The notes under the pieces are model-generated. The model did not search any database and was not told where the DNA came from. It saw only the letters and a list, made by a program, of their open reading frames with translations. From Arthrobotrys musiformis (lineage: Eukaryota > Ascomycota > Orbiliomycetes > Orbiliales > Orbiliaceae), in the NCBI GenBank assembly GCA_036971715.1, contig JAVHJL010000013.1, forward strand, positions 1,116,001 to 1,180,000: a stretch of DNA of 64,000 nt. The letters are read 5' to 3'. This document shows positions 56,301 to 64,000 of this stretch, in pieces. Position 1 is the first letter of the stretch, and the number at the start of each line of letters is the position of its first letter. The translations under genes and the position numbers were made by a program.

Positions 56301-57300
56301 TGGTGACATCCGGATGCTTCCAATAGCTAGATACGAAGGGGTACTTTGGTCATTTTAATAGGAAATACCAAGAGGGTACCGAAGAACCATCGCATAGCCC
56401 GCCGCTTTCCTCTTCTTCGTTCAACCCAAAAAAGTCGATATAGTTCAAATCGTGTCGATATACTTTTAGGGAGTCGGATTCTGTGCGTTCGGAGCCGAAC
56501 TCCTACGCGAGAAGAAACGTCATTGTGTCTGATCCCGGAAAAAACAACCAAATCTCGTCTATTGCCCCTGTTGAAGCGTGGCAGCGGACGGGCAGTTGCA
56601 CATTATGCGTGTGGTCGCTCGCTCCTGCTGTTCCTGTCCTGGAATTGAGCCATGGCCCCACTCTCCGTTGTTTTCCTTTTTCTCATAGTTGGCAGCTTGG
56701 ACGCATGCAGGAAACGGAACGAATAGGCGACTGAGCTGAGGAGGTGATCCGAGTATGCACCAGATCTCTGAACGAAAAGAACTTCGGGCTTGTCACCCCT
56801 GCAGTAGGGTTTCATTCGAACCAAAGGAAGAAACTAAAAGCAAAGTATTGAGAGAAAAAAGACGACAGAATAGTAGAACTTACCGAGGTTCGGACCAAGT
56901 TTCCTTTTGGTGACAAGAAGCGTAAGCGCTTAGTTTAAGGACGGACCAGCGGCTAGATCAGGGTGCCTATTCCCTTCGAAAGTAAATGGATAAACGGCGA
57001 TATGATGAGTGTGGGTTTATCAAATCTAATGGAATGGTTTATCCGATAGTTTCGTGTTCTTTTCTTCTCGCCTGTCCAACAATTAGCACTCCCGCACAAG
57101 CCTCTTGGCCTCTCGTTGTAAAATGGATCGAACTCGATAAAGAAAGTAGTAAAATAAAAATAAAACTGGCCCAGAAAATATCTGGCAGTCTGAAAGTGAG
57201 GAAACAAAGAAGGGGGATGAGGAGGAATCCACAAATAAGGAAACGATGGAGGAGATAGTTTTGATCAGAACCAGAACCAGGCCACAGAAACACAAATTGG
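52737..57300. other. Long upstream region of the Zn2Cys6 gene, rich in simple repeats
   Basis: 4.6 kb without a supportable gene. Contents include an A-run near 52978-52992, a 29-A run (53289-53317), repeated TATAGTATAGGA units (53732-53750), GATGAT and GATATGGATA repeats (53592-53625, 53826-53880), a GGGCT repeat (54596-54608), and several A/T-rich stretches between 54.3 and 54.7 kb. This probably includes the promoter and a long 5' leader, possibly with UTR introns, but exon limits cannot be fixed. Confidence 0.5.
53289..53317 (+). repeat. Poly(dA) tract, 29 nt
   Basis: Uninterrupted A run. I see no target-site duplication or reverse-transcriptase frame next to it, so it is recorded only as a homopolymer. 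Confidence 0.9.
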
Positions 57301-60300
57301 TTCGAGACGAGGCCGCGGCACCAGAAATACCAACTAGTTTTATGTTTCCGGATAGCAGGTTAATTGATAGCTGTTATAAGCCAACATAACCTGAGTTCGC
57401 CAGTCGTTGCCTTAATTTTCCGACATAGGAAAGGCAACCATGCATATGTTTAGGTATAACCACGGACAGGAGTCGTTTTTGTGCGATGGAAGAGGGGTAC
57501 AAGGCTTCTAGAAACCAATACACCCAGCCCAGTCGGATCCTTCGAAGAGAACGAAGCAAACAAAGCTACTAGGACATAGCATGCTTGCCAAAGCAAGGCC
57601 CTGGTGCGAGAGTGGATGAGGTGGAAGGGTTTAAGCGTAACATCGACCAATACCTCACGAGAGGGGGAGTGAATGGTATGGCAAGACTGTTTCCCAACAT
57701 GCCCTTGCCAGCAGAACTGGACGGGTAGTTGCAGCAGTATACGATGTTTAAAATGCATGGACAGCTCTTAGTGGCTAGGGATGTTGTATTTTGCATGACG
57801 ATTTGTTCTTACTTACAAAGTGGTTCGGGTTCTGTCCCTAATCTCTTCGATAGCCTGTGTAACACCGGAGGCACGGAATCTGTTTGCTTAAGTGTCTGCC
57901 AGCTGTTGACCTTCGTACAGGATCCTTCCTGTTGGTCGATATATTTGTACTAGAATCTTTATGGTCGGCGATTCAGTCAAAAGTCTGAACTCCCAGGCTT
58001 TGCAGGGAAAGGGTGGAGATGCTAGATCGCAAGACCTAGAACGTCCAAGACTTTAAGTATTGTAAAGTGAGGGTGTTTTGGATGTTGTTGGAAGAAAATA
58101 TGTCGTTCAACCATAGAAGTAACTCTGATCGTAGCAGATATCGAAGATTTCCTGATGTTTAATCGTGTAAGGAGAGTAAATTAATGAAAGGGCCACGGTG
58201 CCGACTCTTCTATGTGAGAGTAGATTGTTGGATCAACCGCGGGTCGAGTCTCGCGATGGATATTTTTGCAGAATAAAACCAGAGGGAAGATTTAGAACAA
58301 AGGCTCTTCATGCGATGGCCGTCTGCGTATGAAGAATGCTTCACCTGCACTTGGGGAACAGAAACCTGAGGACCAATTGCCTGGGTAGATGAGGTTGAGG
58401 GAAAGGACTGAATTGAAAGCGAAGGAGAGGAGTCAATCGAGATGAGGAGAACAACCTTGCAACATGCAATTGAAGGGTTCAAGGCAAATGCGGGACACCG
58501 GAAAAATAGCTTGCTGTTTAAATTCCTTATAAAATAATTTTTTGACACTGTACTGTCGACAAAGTGGCGGTCTGCCAGGCCCTTGTTAAGCGTTCGAATC
58601 CCGCAAACTAGGGTATTAGCGTCAGATGCCGGGGAATTGATGAGAGGGCAGGCAGGTTGCGAAGCCGAACGATATATGCGGCTGCGTCTTATTGGATTTT
58701 CGTTAAACTGGGGTAGTTGGGGGGTATGTTCGGGATTCTCCCTCGTCTCTTGATCTTGTACCAGCAATTTGACCGAAGGTTTTCCCAGTGAATGAGAGGG
58801 TTCGGAATCCAGAATTCAAAATTCAGAAGCAGAAGCAGAAGAGACAAGAAAAGGCGGCCTGGCAATTAATATTTGTGTGTCTGGTTGAGGACTTCTGAGA
58901 GATATACTAAAAGAGCGATTGGACTTCTGGATCGAATGGCTGGAACGATAGTCGACCACCAGGCGCATCAACCATCAAGCTAAGCTGAAACTGGAGGATG
59001 CCTACTGAAAGGTCGCTTCACGAGTTGATGCAGGAACAGGAAGGGCTTTGCAGGAAGCTAAACCAGAGCGAGGGCTGACCGAATTGCCCCAAGACCAGCC
59101 GGTGACCTACTTACTCGCCTAACCAAGACAGTGGCTTTCGCGGAAAACTGAAGGCTTCGAGAAATCGAGGAACTATTTTTTATATATGTTGGGCAAAAGA
59201 GGAAAGTCGTGAAGCTTTTGGGAAGTTGAGGTGTTGCAAATTGGAGTTTTAATTAGTTCAGATGGATTCAGCCAGTGCACGCACAGTCACTAGTCACTTA
59301 ATGGTCACTAGTCACTAGTGACAAGATCCATGCATGCATCGATACCAAGCTCAATTAACCTTGGAACAGGAAATGTGGTGGATCCACCAAGTACGGTTGT
59401 TCAGGAACGAGAACGATGTGCTGGAACCTCGTATTACGGCTTTGGTATCTCCTATCGACGATAACTAATTAATTCTCAATCTGGTAGAAATAATTAACGC
59501 TCTGGTTGTAGGTACGCACATGGATATGTACAGGTACTTACATACACCGTACTAACTCAGGTATGTAAGTACCACCAGATAATAGCACTACTAGATTGCC
59601 TAGCCTCGAAGCAAATGACGATAATGTCGGCCCAAATTACAATTAACGTGCGTGCCTGAGGGCGGGCGCACCACCATCGGCTTGGGTTAACGGTTTTTGT
59701 AAATAACTTAAGTTTTGGGTGGTCGGAGACTATTTTCAGTGGCTGACAGGCCAACATTGGCAGCATTTAGTCTGGCAGCAGCCCATGATTCCATTCCGCA
59801 TCACCAAAAGTTTTAGTATTACTTGAAGTATACCTATTTTAGAAGCGCACGGAATTGCGGAACGGGTTCGTTTCATAGGCCTCGTTTCCTTCACTAACGT
59901 TACAGGAGAAAGTACATCCTACTATTGTTGGATGTGAACTGAACTTCCAATGTTGTGGCACAAAGAATATCCCCATTGACGAAACTCCCCAGCTTTGCCT
60001 TGCCTTGTCTTGCAAGTGCAACTAGACTAACGAGAATTTTAGGACCCTGTAAGAGTATACGCAATGACACTGCACCCAGCAGATTGGCCTAGCCTAGACT
60101 TTTACCAGATGAATGATTCTTCTTTTCCATTCGCTTTTCTAGAAATGCAATTCGCAGTTTGACGGCTAATCATCCGGTCCATAGGGAGAGGGGGGCATAC
60201 CGACATTCATACATACACAATAAGGCAGATTTGGGGGTCACCCACGATAAACATCAAAGCTTCATGCATCTAGATTACAATTGAAGCTAAAGACCCACGA

Positions 60301-63300
60301 CGTAGCAAAGGATATTCCCATAGTTCAACCCGAAAGAACAATCAATCAATCTCCAATCTGAGACCTTTCATTTTCCAGCTCTTAGAAAAAATCCATGCAG
60401 GGGGTCCCCTTTCACAGTTGGCCTCGATATCGCTCGTCTTCTATCTCCCAATCCTTGTTCTTCTCGAACGAATCAAACGTTAAACGGCACGGGAGACGTG
60501 CCCAAACCTGCAGGTGTGAGCATATATCCTTGCACACCATGCAGAAAAAGGAATGCTTCCAGAAGGCAAATGGAAGCCTCCTTTGCTTGTGAGACACCGG
60601 TGCAGGAAGTCTCCAAGGTTTGGATTCGGCTCTGCTTAACGAGTCAGGAAGTCAAACGCATCACGATACGAAGGGCTATCCAACAGTTGTCTCCAAATTA
60701 AGTATCACGGTGATCGGTCTCTCATTCCCCCTATTCGATTGTTTGTTGGTTCCATCAGCCACTTCACACGTACAGTCCTATGTACTACATGTACATGTAC
60801 TTGCATCCAATTTGGAGAACAAGTCTGGCACTCGCAGGGCACTAAACGACCTGTCAGAACAGCAGAGCTGCAGACTTTGCACTTGCGCTGGACAAGGGTG
60901 AAAGGTGTGGAGGTCAGCTCTTCATGTTTCGAGAAGAGACCGGATAAACCTCCCCTGTCGTTCCCTCTGAACAGAACCCCCCAAAATGCCCTCAACAAAT
61001 TAAATTGTGTTATTGAGGTAGACAACTTATACGGGAATCCAAGGCGGGGCGGATCCAATTATTTCCCTCATCTACACAGACAAAATTACTGAAACGGCAG
61101 AGGTGGGTCGTCCCTTCGTTAGCGGGCTGTGTTAAAAGTCATGCAAGGAACGAACTTTCTGGTAGTTGGGAGCTCAGATCAATTCAAGCCTGTCTGCCCC
61201 GCTTAGGCGAGGCCTAATTCTCACGAAAAGGAAAAAAAATTATTCTCGGTTCGGGCTTCACGAGATTCTAACCTTACCTCCATGCGAACGAGAAATTTTG
61301 ACCTCCTGTCAGCAGTCGGTCCGCAGCCGAGGCATAAGCGGTTTCCCCGAATAAAATGTCGCACATTACCTCATCGAAAGCATAGAACACGAGGAGTGGG
61401 TATCGTTAATGCAGACACGAATTAACTGGATAATGTTAATCGAACTAATCCATCGAAGCTCGAGAATTTCGAACAGAATCTAGCCACCTGCGTATGCGCT
61501 CGAAATGCACTGACATATGTACATGCCCACCAGCTTTTGGCTATCAGACTCCACCCTCAAGGTTCTCCCGGAACAGATAATGGCGGTTTCCGAGCCAATT
61601 TGCACGGAGAGAGCAGGGACACACGCAGCCGACAGGTTTCGTAATAGTAAGGAGCTTTCCCAAAGTCATGCGATGTTTCATGTCGAATAGATTGCCGTGG
61701 TTTCCGAAAAGGCAGTTGGAGAAAAAGCGCCCTAGCTTTTTGCATACATACCTTGATCAGGCTATCGCATCATCGGTTGTGCCACGTGCCGCTTTTTCTC
61801 GATAGTGAGGGAGGGCTTGTTCCTGAGTCGCTTCGAAGATATGATATCATCCAACATTATCGTGAATAGTTAGGCCGCTAACCCCAAGGCCTTACCGAGC
61901 ATGATCGAGTAACTGACTTCGGTTTTAGTGTCTCCAACCTGCGCTCATCTAACAAGTTTGAATTCCTTTTCACGACATGCCTCCTAACGCCGCGTCGTCG
62001 CCGTTAGAGTCGCAAAGAAATTCGCAATTATTTACCGCATTCGGGCGAGTACATGAGGCTGAACGCACCAAACTAGGAAACCTTCTGGAAAACTGCAATG
62101 GAAATCAAGGGGTGGGTGGCACGAAAGTCTCTTGAACAAGGGTTATCCGTGCCTTCTAGAAGGTTTCCACGAACGATTGGAATTGGGAAAAAGAAAGTTT
62201 TATCCAGGAGCCGAGGGGGAGGAAGCGGACACCATTTTCAATTAGGCTCCCAGCATTTTGCCTATGTGCAGCAGAATCAGGTCTGTTCTCCGTCCCCACC
62301 AGGAACCATATTTTCGGATGTGTGGAAGCACTTGGCAGGTGTTCTGGAAAATGTGCACAACAGCAATGCAAGGCTCGAGGGCGATCGATGGTCAGAGCCC
62401 TAGATCCTGTCCAGTCGTAAAAAAGTACATACTACATACTAGCCAGAGGTTGGGATTCGCTAGCCAATTGAATTGGCAGGAAACAAATGAAGTCATTACG
62501 AGATATATTCCAGGCCAGGCTAGTCCTGCGGAGAGGACGCTTGGACTTCGGTACATATTGTCGATCGTCAGTCTTGAAGTTATGCTTTAGCCATCGTGAA
62601 GCGAACAGGATAAGCTGCACTAGATTCGGCTGCTTCTCTCGTTTGAAGTTATGCACTATTTATCAGGGTGTCACACTTGTATCATAAGCCGGTCGCTCCA
62701 ACAAAAACCTAGCCATGGGCGACCATCGATAGCAGACAATCAATAGGAGTTCGCCGACCATTGGCGTTTGCTAGGCTGACCATCCAACTTCTTCATTTAC
62801 CATAGTCAATTTCTGTAAATAAGCCCAAGACTTGCCACACTACCACCCGCATGACATAAATATCACTTACGACTCGTAAAATAGTTATGTTTCGCGAAGG
62901 TGTATTTCTGTTGGAGTGCGAATCGAACTTTACTTCTCTCACTGACCGGTCACATGCGCATAATCGAATGCTAAGAATTATCTGATGTGGTTCTTGCGAC
63001 GGGGCTAGTCGAAATGAAGCAGCTCGTTTACTGCCACATGAACCTCGAATCGAAAGGCTTTCGACCCGATATTACTTACTCGAATTGCTATAACAGTCTT
63101 AACTACCCTATAAATAAGCTCAGGTACCGATACCATATCAGCCGTGCCGGCTCCGGGGTTTGCGCTAAAGAGGAAATTTGTCTACGGCAACAAAATTGGA
63201 AAGTGTTATTGCATTGCGCAATTGCGGCGTTTTTCTTCTTCTGATCAACTGCTTCTCTGTTTGAAGGCCTTCTCAGTGCAATCGAGGTATGGCCTCGAGT

Positions 63301-64000
63301 AGCGCGAGGGAATTGCAAAGAGAGAATGCAGATGTAAAGGCTTTTTTTCTTCTTGATGTATGATTGATTCTTTCTAATCCGAGTTTAATGCACATGTATA
63401 TGTAATAACAGCTTGCGTTAAGGAACTTCGGAAACTTTTCCTGCACCATGTCAAATGCAATCGATCCGTGAGACCTAGGGTTCTTTTCCGGAGATAAGGT
63501 TACACTTCTCTCTGGTCGGATATGCAGCTACAGGCTTTCCTAGTTGTTTTCTAGAAACAAACCAGGCCGATTTTAGTGTGTATGCCTATGTGTATGTGTT
63601 CTTAAACATCATCCTCTTCAAGGACATGGGAGCTTAGCTTTTCGCGGTCAATCAATCCTACAACAGCAAGGGAACGGTTACGTTCCGGCCGGCACGACCA
63701 CTCCAAGAAAAACTTTTTCGATCAAAGGAAGAATTTCGGGTCAACCCTATCATTTGAGGCCGATTAGCATTTGGTAATTGTAATCTTGTTTTAAAAATCT
63801 TGACATCTGAAGACGTGAGCGGAAACTTTTTGGGTCCTCGTATAAAATCTTTTCCCTCGAGCTCAGTCTTTGGTGATATATCGTTATATCCCAGAGCTAG
63901 AGCTCTATATGAGCCCCATTTATACACAGGGCCTGGAACAAAGCAAACCGGGTTAATGGGCACCTCCATTTATATTTAAAAGAAATCAGCCGTCGTAATT
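57301..64000. other. Gene-free stretch to the right edge
   Basis: 6.7 kb in which I find no exon with recognisable conservation on either strand. The longest open frame (about 58210-58767, minus) is low-complexity Ser/Pro sequence with no family features. Local structure includes clustered TCACTAG repeats at 59284-59322 and a perfect 13-bp inverted repeat at 59533-59573. Base composition is not extreme, so strong RIP-type AT enrichment is not obvious. Degenerate mobile DNA or long regulatory sequence are both possible. Confidence 0.5.
59533..59573. repeat. Perfect 13-bp inverted repeat with 15-nt loop
   Basis: GGTACTTACATAC at 59533-59545 and its exact reverse complement at 59561-59573. It could form a hairpin or bind a dimeric factor; the function is unknown. 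Confidence 0.8.

Noticed and set aside
58585..58610. GTTCGAATCCCGC resembling a tRNA T-arm
   Set aside because: No matching stem partner, and no A-box or acceptor stem at the correct distance on either strand.
58210..58767. A 185-codon frame on minus in the gene-free region
   Set aside because: Ser/Pro/Leu-rich composition, no motif, and no splice-compatible neighbours; an open frame of this length can occur by chance in sequence of this size.

Overview
The window is nuclear DNA of a filamentous ascomycete fungus (Pezizomycotina). The genes are split by short introns of mostly 50-100 nt, with GTANGT-type donors and CTAAC or CTGAC branch sites. The protein set is typically fungal: a DASH-complex subunit, Zn2Cys6 regulators, a UPF0643 protein, an Rpl4 chaperone, a GOR1-type reductase and zincless FPG. 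I cannot name the genus. Strands alternate freely and there are no operons. I support 22 protein genes. Exon boundaries were read by hand, and the exon sums stay in frame for every model. I found no convincing tRNA, rRNA, CRISPR or intact transposon.

Layout. 0-5 kb: the 5' part of the NatA subunit NAA15 (running off the left edge) and a formamidopyrimidine-DNA glycosylase, both on minus. 5-11 kb: a single-pass membrane protein, adenosylhomocysteinase, DAD1 and a UPF0643 protein. 12.6-16.3 kb: a CID2/MIX23-type protein divergent from an ACL4-like Rpl4 chaperone, followed by a GIR2/RWDD1-type protein. 17-21.4 kb: a PLP enzyme of the 2,2-dialkylglycine decarboxylase type, tail to tail with a Zn2Cys6 regulator. 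23-30 kb: YKT6, an F-box protein and a GOR1-type 2-hydroxyacid dehydrogenase. 33-38.8 kb: ADE4 (purine pathway), OLA1 and a PPPDE/DeSI isopeptidase. 39.3-42.1 kb: a small I78-type peptidase inhibitor in three short exons, divergent from a single-exon protein that looks like a trypsin-fold serine peptidase. 43-49.3 kb: a 1488-residue VPS9-ankyrin-PX protein resembling yeast Vrl1, and a small MGYTHY-type protein. 50.4-52.7 kb: a second Zn2Cys6 regulator. From 52.7 to 64 kb, about 11 kb carries simple repeats, small inverted repeats and no supportable gene.

Functional themes. Most genes are housekeeping. Several act on ribosomes or nascent chains (NAA15, ACL4, GIR2, OLA1), in nucleotide or one-carbon metabolism (ADE4, SAHH), or in endosome/Golgi traffic (YKT6, VPS9-PX protein). 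The most interesting lead is the head-to-head pair of an I78 inhibitor gene and a protease-like gene sharing a 1.1 kb promoter. This could be a self-contained inhibitor/protease module, but that is inference. Secondary leads are the decarboxylase/regulator pair, a CID2/MIX23 protein lacking two expected cysteines, a GC-AG intron in NAA15, three consecutive micro-exons in OLA1, and the long gene-free stretch upstream of the second Zn2Cys6 regulator.
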